Positions 1 to 7,986 of a stretch of DNA of 64,000 nucleotides are shown piece by piece (positions within the stretch are counted from its first letter, which is position 1; the number at the start of each line of letters is the position of its first letter). The position numbers were made by a program, and so were the translations under genes. Under the pieces are notes generated by a model. That model did no database searches, had not been told where the DNA came from, and worked only from the letters and a program-made list of their open reading frames with translations. The DNA is from Desulfosporosinus sp. (lineage in GTDB: Bacteria > Bacillota > Desulfitobacteriia > Desulfitobacteriales > Desulfitobacteriaceae): the NCBI GenBank assembly GCA_003513495.1, contig DOPM01000055.1, forward strand, positions 124,001-188,000, in the 5' to 3' direction.

Positions 1-1435
1 TGTTTTGCTGCAAGACGAAGGATACGCCATCAAACAGGTTTGTCATACGGCCGAGGAACAGGCTCCCCTTGCCGATAAACATGGCACGGCTGATTTTGCC
101 GTCTAAGATATCCTGCCTGGCAAAGCCCATATACGGCACGCCGGAAGGAATATGCCCCTGTGTCGGAGCCCAGCCAACCATGCCGTGCTTTTTGACAAAA
201 TCGGCAAGCTCCGCCTTTTGAATATCACCTCGCATTGCAGCGAGGGCACCGATCATCTTGTAGTTTGCTTCCGGCACATTGCCGGCGCCCGCTGGCTTTG
301 TAATATCCGGATTCTGCATTTCCACGGAATACTTGTCAACATCCGTCAGCTTAAGCCCGGCCTTTTCGAGGGCGGCGGCTGTCAGCGAGGAGATTACAGC
401 CTGGGGTGATGAACCGGTACCCACCGTATGCCTGCCGAGGATATCTGTGTTGATTTCCGGGCTGATGCCGTCGTTTTCGCCGACAAGTATGGCAAACCCG
501 GCCACACAGTCCTCCAGTACCGGCAGACCCTTTTTCACGTGGTCTTTGCCGTTCATACCCAGCTTCGCAGTCGAGCCGCCGGCTGCAACAACCACATATT
601 TGAACAAGCCGGCTTTTACGAGGGATGCCGCTTGTAAAAGCGCATGAGTAGGCCCTGCGCAGAAGCCGCGTACATCACAGCCGGTTGCGTTGGTAAGGCC
701 CGCGATTTCCGCAGCAGCCTTTGCAAAGTTGCCGCCGCCGCGCTGGTTCATATCGCCACAGGCCTCTTCCGAGCATTCGATGACATAAGCAATCTCGTCC
801 TTGTCCACATCTGTTTTATCCATCAGATGCAGGATCGACAAGACGCAAGACGCCTTGGATACAATATTTTCAAAGATAACATGCGCCGACAGAGATTCGT
901 CGATGTCATGGGCAGCCTTGATGCAGCCTACTATCTTACCCAGATAATAGATCGGTTCTGCGTGCTCTTTATCAATAAGTTTACGCAGTTCCGCCTCCTC
1001 GCTGGGCTTATCGAACACCTGGAGCTGAGATGCATCGATCAGGGTATGCTGCCCCAGCTTTTCCTTTACTGACGCTGAGAAGCCGGCCTCAAGCTTGACC
1101 AGGTCGAAAACATCGCAAATCTTCATCATACCAATAAATTCATCTTCAGGCATGATTTCCCCATATTTGCCCTTGCGCTGTGCGCCCAGGGCCTTCTGCT
1201 CATACCAGGGTAAAGCATAACCCTCGAGCTCTTCAGGGGTCATATTGCCGATGTACACCTGATTTGGCAGGTAAGCTACACAATCCTCGTAGCTGCGCAG
1301 GCTTTTTTCCAGCTGTGTCAGGTATTCAGCATACGGATCCGCTTTGCGCTGTGTAGTCTGTGTTGTACCATTGTTCACAACCATATCCGGCGCGTGGGCA
1401 ATAAAGTAGCTCGCGCCTTTTACCACGCTGTACAA
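1..1435 (-). CDS. grdC: Glycine/betaine reductase component C, beta subunit (GrdC), 3' end off the left edge
   Basis: Translating the minus strand gives an unbroken frame of about 478 residues to the window edge. It starts YSVVKGASYFIAHAPDMV, which resembles GrdC N-termini, and contains a thiolase/KAS-III-like fold with CDVRGFCAGPTHAL around the likely acyl-accepting cysteine. Component C takes the carboxymethyl-selenoether from selenoprotein A and releases acetyl phosphate, working with GrdD, which should lie further left. I chose the TTG at 1435 because GGAAAGG sits 9 nt upstream and the product then matches the family start; an in-frame ATG at 1525 would add 30 residues but has an AAGGG directly against it. 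About 30 C-terminal residues are probably outside the window. It lies 100 bp downstream of grdA in the same direction, so it is probably cotranscribed. Confidence 0.88.
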   Translation of the reverse strand, partial: MYSVVKGASYFIAHAPDMVVNNGTTQTTQRKADPYAEYLTQLEKSLRSYEDCVAYLPNQVYIGNMTPEELEGYALPWYEQKALGAQRKGKYGEIMPEDEFIGMMKICDVFDLVKLEAGFSASVKEKLGQHTLIDASQLQVFDKPSEEAELRKLIDKEHAEPIYYLGKIVGCIKAAHDIDESLSAHVIFENIVSKASCVLSILHLMDKTDVDKDEIAYVIECSEEACGDMNQRGGGNFAKAAAEIAGLTNATGCDVRGFCAGPTHALLQAASLVKAGLFKYVVVAAGGSTAKLGMNGKDHVKKGLPVLEDCVAGFAILVGENDGISPEINTDILGRHTVGTGSSPQAVISSLTAAALEKAGLKLTDVDKYSVEMQNPDITKPAGAGNVPEANYKMIGALAAMRGDIQKAELADFVKKHGMVGWAPTQGHIPSGVPYMGFARQDILDGKISRAMFIGKGSLFLGRMTNLFDGVSFVLQQN

Positions 1436-1535
1436 TTCAAACACCCTTTCCGTTTTGGCAAGATATACAAAGGGGCGATGACACGAAACAAAACCGGTAT
1501 GCTGGTTCCTTTCCTTTGTCATCATCCCTTGCCAA

Positions 1536-2006
1536 TTAGTTGTATTTACAATATTGCTCGCGGATCGATGTCATTTCCTTGATGATATCATCAATGTCCA
1601 ACACCATTTCCATCATGCTGATCTGCTCCTCATACACCTGAGGGTCGACTTCATCCTTAATTTCTGGTTCGCAGACATGGTATACACGCAGTCCTAACTG
1701 GACTCCCGCCAATGGACCTGCAAAAGTCGGGTCACCTGCGGTTACGGTTTCAGCTGCCAGTCCGGCTGCTTCACCTTCGGCTGCCCCGAGAACAATAACG
1801 ATGTTCTCGGCACCGAATTCTTCCGTAAACTCTTTCACCCGCTTTTGATTCTCCAGATCCATGGCGCCTGCCGCAGTTCAAACGAAGCATTCTGTCGATG
1901 AGAATACAACGTCTGCGCCGGCTGTTGTGCAGCAGTCTGCAATCGCCGGACCTGGTATGCCATCCCTGTCGCCAATGATTATGACTTTCTTGTCTTTCAG
2001 CAACAT
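1536..2006 (-). CDS. grdA: Glycine reductase selenoprotein A (GrdA), selenocysteine at an in-frame TGA
   Basis: The 156-residue product is only visible when the TGA at 1880-1878 is read through. The start MLLKDKKVIIIGDRDGIPGP follows AGGAGG at ideal spacing, and the sequence runs through TECFV to Sec43 and on to a C-terminus ending EQYCKYN. The redox motif is Cys40-Phe-Val-Sec43, the family CxxU. Length and sequence are typical of GrdA, the small selenoprotein shared by glycine, sarcosine and betaine reductases; its selenol carries the carboxymethyl group from component B to component C. The TGA is followed by a GC-rich stretch that could form the bacterial SECIS hairpin needed by SelB, whose gene and tRNA lie upstream on the same strand. 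A conventional gene call would split this into two ORFs or lose the first 47 codons. Confidence 0.96.
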
Positions 2007-2085
2007 GTTTTCTTCCTCCTTTTAGAATTTTGTAAGTCATTAGGATTTTATAGTCAGTGCACAGAGGCAAAGTGCCGCTGCTTCA

Positions 2086-2403
2086 CTAAATATACTTTTG
2101 AATCATGGCCTCGATAGTTTCGGGCGTTGCATCGTCCTTGACAAGCTCCTCCACCTTTTCCCCACCTTTGTAAATCGCAATAACAGGAAGGCCCAGAATC
2201 TTCTGGCTGATGGCTAAACGGCGCGCGCCGGTGGTGTTCAGCTTTGTGAACTTGATCTTGTCGCCATATTTTTCGCTGAAGCCCTCAATATGCGGCAGCA
2301 GCGCCTTGCAGGGCTCACAACCGTCACCGAAATAATCTACCAGAACTGTGCCCTCCGCCTTCAGAACTTCGGCTTCAAAGATTTCCTTGTCCAATAACAG
2401 CAT
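2086..2403 (-). CDS. trxA: Thioredoxin of the glycine reductase operon
   Basis: A 105-residue thioredoxin fold with the active site Gly-Cys29-Glu-Pro-Cys32 in place of the usual Trp-Cys-Gly-Pro-Cys. This GCxPC type is characteristic of thioredoxins from glycine reductase clusters. It passes electrons from thioredoxin reductase to the Sec/Cys centre of selenoprotein A. It lies 42 bp after trxB and about 80 bp before grdA on the same strand, so the three probably form one transcript. The ATG follows AAGGGGAGAAGGAC, a good ribosome site. Confidence 0.93.
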   Translation of the reverse strand: MLLLDKEIFEAEVLKAEGTVLVDYFGDGCEPCKALLPHIEGFSEKYGDKIKFTKLNTTGARRLAISQKILGLPVIAIYKGGEKVEELVKDDATPETIEAMIQKYI

Positions 2404-2445
2404 GTCCTTCTCCCCTTTTCTTTGACTATATTTGAGACCTTTATG

Positions 2446-3375
2446 TTAATGCTCCAGATATTTTTCCACCGTCATGGCTGCAATTGCTCCGTCCGCTGCC
2501 GCGGTGACCACCTGCCGCAGTGTTTTAATCCGGATATCCCCCACTGCAAATACACCCGGAATATTTGTGCGCATCTCTTCGTCGGTTTTGATATAACCGT
2601 TTTCCATTGCCAGTACGCCCTCAAAAATAGCCGACTGTGGCAGGAACCCAGTAAAGCCAAATACACCAAAGGTACCATCTTCTTCATTAGCGAGCACTTC
2701 GGTCAATTCGCCGGTCTTGACATTTTTGACCACCATTCTCTCCAACAGGCCGTCGCCCTTTAGCTCCTCTACGACGGTATCCCACATAAATTTAATCTTC
2801 GGGTTGGCAAAGGCCTTTTCCTGAATGGATTTCGCTGCACGCAGTTCATCCCGGCGATGGATGATCGTGACCTTCCGCCCAAATTTTGCAAGATATATAC
2901 CTTCTTCTACAGCGGTATCGCCGCCGCCAACGACATAGATATCCATATCCTCGAAGAAATTGGCATCACAGGTTGCACAATAGGATACACCTTTGCCAAT
3001 CAGCTCCTTCTCACCCGGGCAGCCAATGGGGCGCGGGAATGCGCCGGTCGCCACAATAATAGCCTTAGCGTGGTATTCACCGTGCAAGCCCTTGACAACC
3101 TTGACATCGCCGGAAAAATCCACAGACGTGATGGTATCCTGGGCGCGCTCCACACCGAACTTTTCTACCTGTTTGGTCATTCGCGCCACCAGCGACGCGC
3201 CGGACTCTTCGTCCAGACACCCAGGATAGTTTTCAATCTCCGATGTGATGACAATCTGTCCGCCATCCTTCTGTTTTTCGATCAGCAGTGTGTTTAGCCG
3301 AGACCTGCCTGCATAGAGGCCGGCGGAAAGTCCGGCCGGGCCTGCCCCGAGAATAATAACGTCATAAACCTGCAT
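2446..3375 (-). CDS. trxB: Thioredoxin reductase (FAD, NADPH)
   Basis: 309 residues, the normal length for low-molecular-weight TrxB. An FAD-binding GAGPAGLSAGLYAGR lies at residues 10-24, the redox disulfide Cys133-Ala-Thr-Cys136 in mid-protein, an NAD(P)H-binding VVGGGDTAVEEG just after it, and the FAD-binding GVFAVGDIR near the C-terminus. It supplies reducing power to the neighbouring thioredoxin and so to glycine/betaine reductase. It starts 50 bp downstream of the selB stop in the same orientation. The ATG has a GGAGGAACGAT ribosome site. Confidence 0.95.
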   Translation of the reverse strand: MQVYDVIILGAGPAGLSAGLYAGRSRLNTLLIEKQKDGGQIVITSEIENYPGCLDEESGASLVARMTKQVEKFGVERAQDTITSVDFSGDVKVVKGLHGEYHAKAIIVATGAFPRPIGCPGEKELIGKGVSYCATCDANFFEDMDIYVVGGGDTAVEEGIYLAKFGRKVTIIHRRDELRAAKSIQEKAFANPKIKFMWDTVVEELKGDGLLERMVVKNVKTGELTEVLANEEDGTFGVFGFTGFLPQSAIFEGVLAMENGYIKTDEEMRTNIPGVFAVGDIRIKTLRQVVTAAADGAIAAMTVEKYLEH

Positions 3376-3424
3376 ATCGTTCCTCCACCCATTCTCTTCA
3401 TAATTTTGTTTATGCCTATAGCAT

Positions 3425-5293
3425 CTACAACAAAATACGATCCTCGCCGGCGCGCTTTGTCAGCTTCTCCTTATCGAAACGTTCTAACAGCAACAGCGCA
3501 TATTTCCGGCTTGTCTGCAGCCTGTCACGAAAATCCGGCAGCTTGATTACGCCATGTTTGGCCGCAAGCTCTTTGACGATCTCTCTGGCATCCTGGTATA
3601 GCTGCCTGTCAATCACCAGCTGCCCATCCAGCGCCATCAGCGTATCCTGCAGCAGATATTCCATCACCTGCTGTTTTTCCCTAAAACTTCCGACAAGCTC
3701 CGGCAAGCTTGGCAGCGTATAGCCGCATTTACGCACCTGGCTCTCCAACTCGGCACGGATTTCCTGCTGGTACGGCGAAAACTGCGGGCTGAAATCAGCG
3801 ATTGCCACCAGATTGTCGGCAGCTTTCACCACGTTTCTGGATTCCAACAGGGAAAGCAACAGGGAAAACTCCTTATCCCCTCCGGCGAATGTCTGGCGGG
3901 ATTTCAGCTCCGCCTTGGACATTCCCCTGCGCAATGTGTATGTGTGATGGTAGTTCCGCAAAAGACCTATCACTTCTTCTGTAAACGTACCAACACTGTC
4001 TGGATGTATGAAGACGTCCTGCAGCCGGATCAGCCGTTCGGCTGCCAGCAATTCCTGCAGGGTATCCTCAATCGATGCCAGATATACCAGCCCGGCCAGC
4101 ATATCTTTTGTAAGCAGCGGATGCGCCCGCACAAACGTCTCCAGCATATCGGGCGCAGAGCCGGTATCCTTCAGTCGTACAGTGTCCAGAATCTCCTGTG
4201 TTACCTTGGGGTACCTCGGCGCAGTAGGGTCAACTACCCTGCCGCCGCCTATGGTTTCGACGGGCGAAATTGTACGAAGCACAAAGGCGTCCCCCTTGCG
4301 CACCACCGCCTCCTGCTCAAACAAGATCTGCCCATACGCCTCCTGACCTGCTGTCACTTGCTTAACCCCAAATGGGATAATTTTCACAATCAGCTCCCGC
4401 GCACCGATATACAGTTTCAGACGATCCATTTTCTTGATGGTAAAGTTCGTGTTTCTGCTCAAGCTAAACCGGACATCCATTACCTTTGTGGCAAAGACCG
4501 AATCTTTTTTTGCAATGACACAGCCACGGCTTACCTGTGTCGTAGCGATACCTGGCAGATTGATCGCCGTACGCTGTCCAGCCCGCGCCTCACGCACATC
4601 CTGCTCATGTATTTGCAGGTTGCGCACCTTGGCCGGGTGCCCTTGGGGATAAATCACCACCTCATCGCTGACATGTAATATCCCCTCCGATAGGGTTCCG
4701 GTGACCACCGTGCCAAATCCGTTAACAGAAAACACCCTGTCCACGCTCATTCTGGCGTCCTTTTCCACACTGCGATGATCCACCAGTAGCGCCATACTAT
4801 CCAGGTGGCCAACCAAGGCGTCAATCCCCTTGCCGCTCAGTGAATCCACCTCGATCAGCGGTGCATCCCGCAGGAAGGTATCCTGTAAATACTCTTTGGT
4901 GTCTTCGAGAACCAATTCCTTAAACTCCTCGTCCACCCTATCAATTTTCGTCAGCACAACAATGCTCTGTTTGATATCCAGATAGCTCAGGATATCGATG
5001 TGTTCTTTTGTCTGCGGCATTACGCCTTCATTGGCTGCAATGACCACCATGGCAATATCAATTCCGCTGGCGCCTGCCAGCATGTTCTTTACAAAGCGTT
5101 CATGCCCGGGTACATCCACAAGGCCGGCGACTTTTCCGCATGGCAGCGTAAAGTAGGCAAATCCCAGATTAATCGTAATGCCGCGCCGTTTCTCTTCTTC
5201 CAGCGTGTCAGTATTCCGCCCGGTCAGCGCCTTTACCAAGGCCGTTTTTCCATGGTCAATATGACCTGCGGTTCCTATGACAATACTCTCCAT
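3425..5293 (-). CDS. selB: Selenocysteine-specific elongation factor SelB
   Basis: 622 residues from the chosen ATG. The GTPase domain opens with MESIVIGTAGHIDHGKTALV (G1 GHIDHGKT at 10-17), the switch region EEEKRRGITINLGFA and DVPGHERFV (G3); the G4 position reads TKID, not NKxD. EF-Tu-like beta-barrel domains follow, then a C-terminal half of winged-helix repeats that bind the SECIS RNA hairpin. SelB delivers Sec-tRNA(Sec) to UGA codons such as that in grdA. The frame is open for 17 more codons upstream (to 5344), but family N-termini begin at MESIVIG. A TGA stop of another frame sits 4 nt before this ATG, as in translationally coupled genes. Confidence 0.95.
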   Translation of the reverse strand: MESIVIGTAGHIDHGKTALVKALTGRNTDTLEEEKRRGITINLGFAYFTLPCGKVAGLVDVPGHERFVKNMLAGASGIDIAMVVIAANEGVMPQTKEHIDILSYLDIKQSIVVLTKIDRVDEEFKELVLEDTKEYLQDTFLRDAPLIEVDSLSGKGIDALVGHLDSMALLVDHRSVEKDARMSVDRVFSVNGFGTVVTGTLSEGILHVSDEVVIYPQGHPAKVRNLQIHEQDVREARAGQRTAINLPGIATTQVSRGCVIAKKDSVFATKVMDVRFSLSRNTNFTIKKMDRLKLYIGARELIVKIIPFGVKQVTAGQEAYGQILFEQEAVVRKGDAFVLRTISPVETIGGGRVVDPTAPRYPKVTQEILDTVRLKDTGSAPDMLETFVRAHPLLTKDMLAGLVYLASIEDTLQELLAAERLIRLQDVFIHPDSVGTFTEEVIGLLRNYHHTYTLRRGMSKAELKSRQTFAGGDKEFSLLLSLLESRNVVKAADNLVAIADFSPQFSPYQQEIRAELESQVRKCGYTLPSLPELVGSFREKQQVMEYLLQDTLMALDGQLVIDRQLYQDAREIVKELAAKHGVIKLPDFRDRLQTSRKYALLLLERFDKEKLTKRAGEDRILL

Positions 5294-5297
5294 GTCT

Positions 5298-5462
5298 TCA
5301 ACCCCGCACAACGATTTTAATGTCACCCCGATGCTCCACGGCAATTATCCTGGTACTCGGCAGCTCCAATGCTGATAGCCTTCTTAACAGCGCAGCCGCT
5401 TCCTTAGGATAGTAATTCCTTTCACTTACTACGGCAAAATTGGTGACCCGAACGAATATGCC
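5298..5462 (-). pseudogene. Orphan 54-codon reading frame ending just before selB
   Basis: Between tRNA-Sec and selB one frame stays open from a TGA at 5465-5463 to a TGA at 5300-5298, reading IFVRVTNFAVVSERNYYPKE and ending DIKIVVRG. It has no ATG, GTG or TTG, yet it ends 4 nt before the selB ATG, as upstream operon partners do. I read it as the 3' remnant of a gene that once preceded selB; selA is the usual neighbour, but I cannot match this stretch to SelA C-termini. A non-canonical start is the alternative. Confidence 0.35.
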
Positions 5463-5495
5463 TCATTCGACAACGGCTTATTATCCGGGCCGTAT

Positions 5496-5591
5496 TGGCG
5501 GAAGCATATGGGAATCGAACCCACCCACGGCAGTCAATGCCGCAACACGGTTTTGAAGACCGGTAGGCACACCAGTTACCTTTCTGCTTCC
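5496..5591 (-). tRNA. selC: tRNA-Sec (anticodon TCA)
   Basis: A 96-nt tRNA begins GGAAGCAG and ends TGCTTCCGCCA with an encoded CCA. The acceptor arm is long, as in tRNA-Sec, the anticodon loop is CTTCAAA with anticodon TCA, the variable arm is long (TTGCGGCATTGACTGCCG), and the T arm carries GGTTCGATTCC. It decodes UGA as selenocysteine with SelB. The adjacent selB and downstream grdA make the assignment firm. Confidence 0.96.
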
Positions 5592-5627
5592 ATAGTCGAT
5601 TGTCTACAATCAACAATCGATGATTTT

Positions 5628-5656
5628 ATTATAGCCGTTAAACAATTATTTGACAA
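5628..5656 (-). promoter_or_regulatory. Sigma-A-type promoter for tRNA-Sec
   Basis: On the minus strand TTGTCA (5656-5651) and TATAAT (5633-5628) are separated by 17 nt, a near-consensus housekeeping promoter. Its start site would fall about 30 nt before the tRNA. A short inverted repeat (CGATTGT/ACAATCG, about 5597-5620) lies between the -10 box and the tRNA. It may also drive selB and the grd genes, because no terminator is evident after the tRNA. Confidence 0.7.
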
Positions 5657-5852
5657 ACGTATTTTTAAATATTAAGCATATCCTTTATTTCGATTTTCTA
5701 TTAATATAAGCGCGATCATTCATGCTATATATTGATTTTTCGACAAAAATGAACGGTATAAGCTCACGCCAATCTTCCTTAATTAGCATATCTTGGGTGC
5801 TCTGAGGGTAACAGGTTTAAACTTCCGTTCCACCTTCACTTCATTCCCATTG

Positions 5853-5902
5853 AAAAAGCCTGTCCCGAAACGAATACGTATTCGTTCCGGGACAGGCTTT
5901 TT
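5853..5902. terminator. Bidirectional terminator hairpin
   Basis: AAAAAGCCTGTCCCG and CGGGACAGGCTTTTT form a 15-bp stem around a spacer that is itself palindromic (ACGAATACGTATTCGT). The arms end in A/T runs, so it could end transcription from either side. It separates the tRNA-Sec/grd block from the transporter operon; the rest of 5657-6010 shows no gene. Confidence 0.85.
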
Positions 5903-6010
5903 ATCGTGACTAGCTAGGTACCAGGAATATCCAGACCACCGCTTTCATATCTAGAAGGGTTATTTGGCTTACCTTCAGTAAGGTGGCTAGCTCTTGAGGT
6001 CACTAGGGAG

Positions 6011-6925
6011 TTAATTCTCTTTCAAATAAGGAACTCCCAATTTAGCAGGTACACTAAAGGATTTTCTGGAAACCGTTAAAACAATCGTCATAATATAGGG
6101 CAGAGCAATAAATAATTCATTGGGAAATAACGCACTGCTCCCTGTAGATTGCATATAAATAGCAATTGCTTCAGCAAATCCGAAAGCCAGGGTACCAATA
6201 ACTGCACCTTTGGGATTCCAATTGCCTAAGAAGCAAATGGCAAAAGCAATCCAACCACGACCCCCAATAATATTCGTTGTAAACATGCCCAGAAAACCAA
6301 TCGAATAAAAAGCACCGGCTACTCCGCCCATAACCCCTGCTAAAAGCACCGTAAGAAAGCGAACCCTAAGAACATTGATGCCTGCCACATCCACCGCCTC
6401 AGGATTTTCACCGGCAGACCGTATCGTTAAACCAATAGAAGTTTTATAGAGTATGAAATAGGAGAGAGGCGCTAACAAATAGATAGCGTAGGTCAATATA
6501 GTTTGATTAAACAGTATTTGCCCAAGCAGCGGAATATCTGAAAGCAACGGAATTGGAATCGTTGCTAAAGGATCAACGGTTAGCGGAGTTATAGGAACTC
6601 CAAAAATGACTCGGTACAAAAATGAACAAAGGCCTACTACCAAAAGATTGATGGCCACCCCTGTAACCACTTGATGCTGCTTTAAATAAATGCAAATCCA
6701 GCCATATAAACTTGCCACCAACAAACCGGCCAGCATGGCAGATATAAATCCCACGGTCAAACTGCCGCTTAAATACCCTCCCACAAAACCGGCCCAGGCT
6801 CCCATTAAAAAGATACCTTCAATAGCCGTTACCATCATCCCCGTTCGTTCGGCAATGACTTCTGCTATAGCTCCAAACAGCAATGGCGTCCCCATCATTA
6901 TTGTTATACTTAACAAATAGATCAT
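6011..6925 (-). CDS. ABC transporter permease, nucleoside/simple-sugar type (second permease)
   Basis: 304 residues, strongly hydrophobic with about eight or nine membrane segments, of the BPD_transp_2 family used by BMP-lipoprotein (YufQ-type) nucleoside importers. GENPEAVDVAGINV and GGRGWIAFAICFLGNWNPKG are the conserved loop regions that contact the ATPase. It overlaps the upstream permease gene by 4 nt (ATGA), so the two are translationally coupled. With that permease it forms the membrane channel of the importer; purine nucleosides are the likely substrate by family, but the sequence does not settle this. Confidence 0.9.
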   Translation of the reverse strand: MIYLLSITIMMGTPLLFGAIAEVIAERTGMMVTAIEGIFLMGAWAGFVGGYLSGSLTVGFISAMLAGLLVASLYGWICIYLKQHQVVTGVAINLLVVGLCSFLYRVIFGVPITPLTVDPLATIPIPLLSDIPLLGQILFNQTILTYAIYLLAPLSYFILYKTSIGLTIRSAGENPEAVDVAGINVLRVRFLTVLLAGVMGGVAGAFYSIGFLGMFTTNIIGGRGWIAFAICFLGNWNPKGAVIGTLAFGFAEAIAIYMQSTGSSALFPNELFIALPYIMTIVLTVSRKSFSVPAKLGVPYLKEN

Positions 6926-7986
6926 TTTGCCACCGCCTTTTGTAATTTGCGTTTTTCCCGGTTATTTTCTAACCAGGTCCGAACAAAATACGATAAAATA
7001 ACAAATACCATCACAAAGCCTTGCATCAATTCAATGATACTTGAGGGGATCCCTGACATCTGCCCCATAATAGTACCACCAACCTTCAGCGCACCGAATA
7101 AAATAGCGGCAAAAATTATGCCTATGGGGTTGCCATTGGCTAAAATTGCAATTCCAATCCCAGCTGCTCCAAGGTCTGGATTAAAGCCCTGAACCAACAT
7201 ATGTTGCACCCCGTTAACTTCTGTAAATCCGGCCACTCCTGCTAATGCCCCACTAATAAAAAATGCCAGAATATACAGTTTCTTGGAATTGATGCCTGAC
7301 ATTTCCGCTGCTCCTGCATTATAACCTACGGCACGGATACGATAACCCAGGGTCGTCTTGTAAAGCAGAACCCAAACCCCAACACACGCCAGCACTGCCA
7401 AAACAAAACCAATGTGCAGCCTGGTACCCGGGATCATATAAGGCAGCCAAACAGACTCAGCAAGAGCATCCGTTTGAGGGTATTCCGCTTTCGTTTCCAT
7501 GAGAAACGTTCGCAGCGAATAATTCATAACTGCCAAAGCCACATAGGTGGACATCATACTAACTAAAAATTCATTGGAATTGTACCTGGCCTTAACAAAA
7601 CCGACAAATGCCCCCCAGAGGCCACCGCCAACAATCGTTAGGAGCAAGGTAATAATCAGGACCAGCCAACCAGGCAAGATGTTCTGAAGAAGCAAGGATC
7701 CGGCGGCTGCAATTACCGCACCAATGTAAAACTGCCCTTGGGCGCCAATATTGTATAAATTAGCTTTGTAGGTAAATGCAAACGCTAAGGCAGTGAACAT
7801 CAAAGGGGTTGCCTTCACAAAGATGTCAGCAAAGGTATATCCGTCACGCACCACGGAAGTAATTAATACGCTATAGGCGTTAACTGGATTTTTACCCAGA
7901 AAAAGAAGCATTAACCCACTGGCAACGAGTCCTAAGACAATGGCCAGAATATTGGTGATCAGTAGATCTCGTAGCTTAGCCTGCAT
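6922..7986 (-). CDS. ABC transporter permease, nucleoside/simple-sugar type (first permease)
   Basis: 354 residues with about nine hydrophobic segments and the family loops KANLYNIGAQGQFYIGA and GYNAGAAEMSGIN. It resembles YufP-type permeases, longer than its partner because of an N-terminal extension. The ATG lies inside the end of the ATPase gene (11-bp overlap), and its own end overlaps the next permease gene, so ATPase and both permeases form a tightly coupled operon. Confidence 0.9.
   Translation of the reverse strand: MQAKLRDLLITNILAIVLGLVASGLMLLFLGKNPVNAYSVLITSVVRDGYTFADIFVKATPLMFTALAFAFTYKANLYNIGAQGQFYIGAVIAAAGSLLLQNILPGWLVLIITLLLTIVGGGLWGAFVGFVKARYNSNEFLVSMMSTYVALAVMNYSLRTFLMETKAEYPQTDALAESVWLPYMIPGTRLHIGFVLAVLACVGVWVLLYKTTLGYRIRAVGYNAGAAEMSGINSKKLYILAFFISGALAGVAGFTEVNGVQHMLVQGFNPDLGAAGIGIAILANGNPIGIIFAAILFGALKVGGTIMGQMSGIPSSIIELMQGFVMVFVILSYFVRTWLENNREKRKLQKAVAK

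Noticed and set aside
1..1072. Plus-strand open frames over 152-1072
   Set aside because: They are shadows of the continuous grdC frame on the minus strand, which matches a known family throughout.
1771..2070. Minus-strand 99-codon frame overlapping the start of grdA
   Set aside because: It is out of frame with grdA and has arginine-rich, low-complexity content; grdA itself explains the region once the UGA is read as Sec.
5422..5616. Minus-strand 64-codon frame across tRNA-Sec
   Set aside because: It is the tRNA sequence read as protein.
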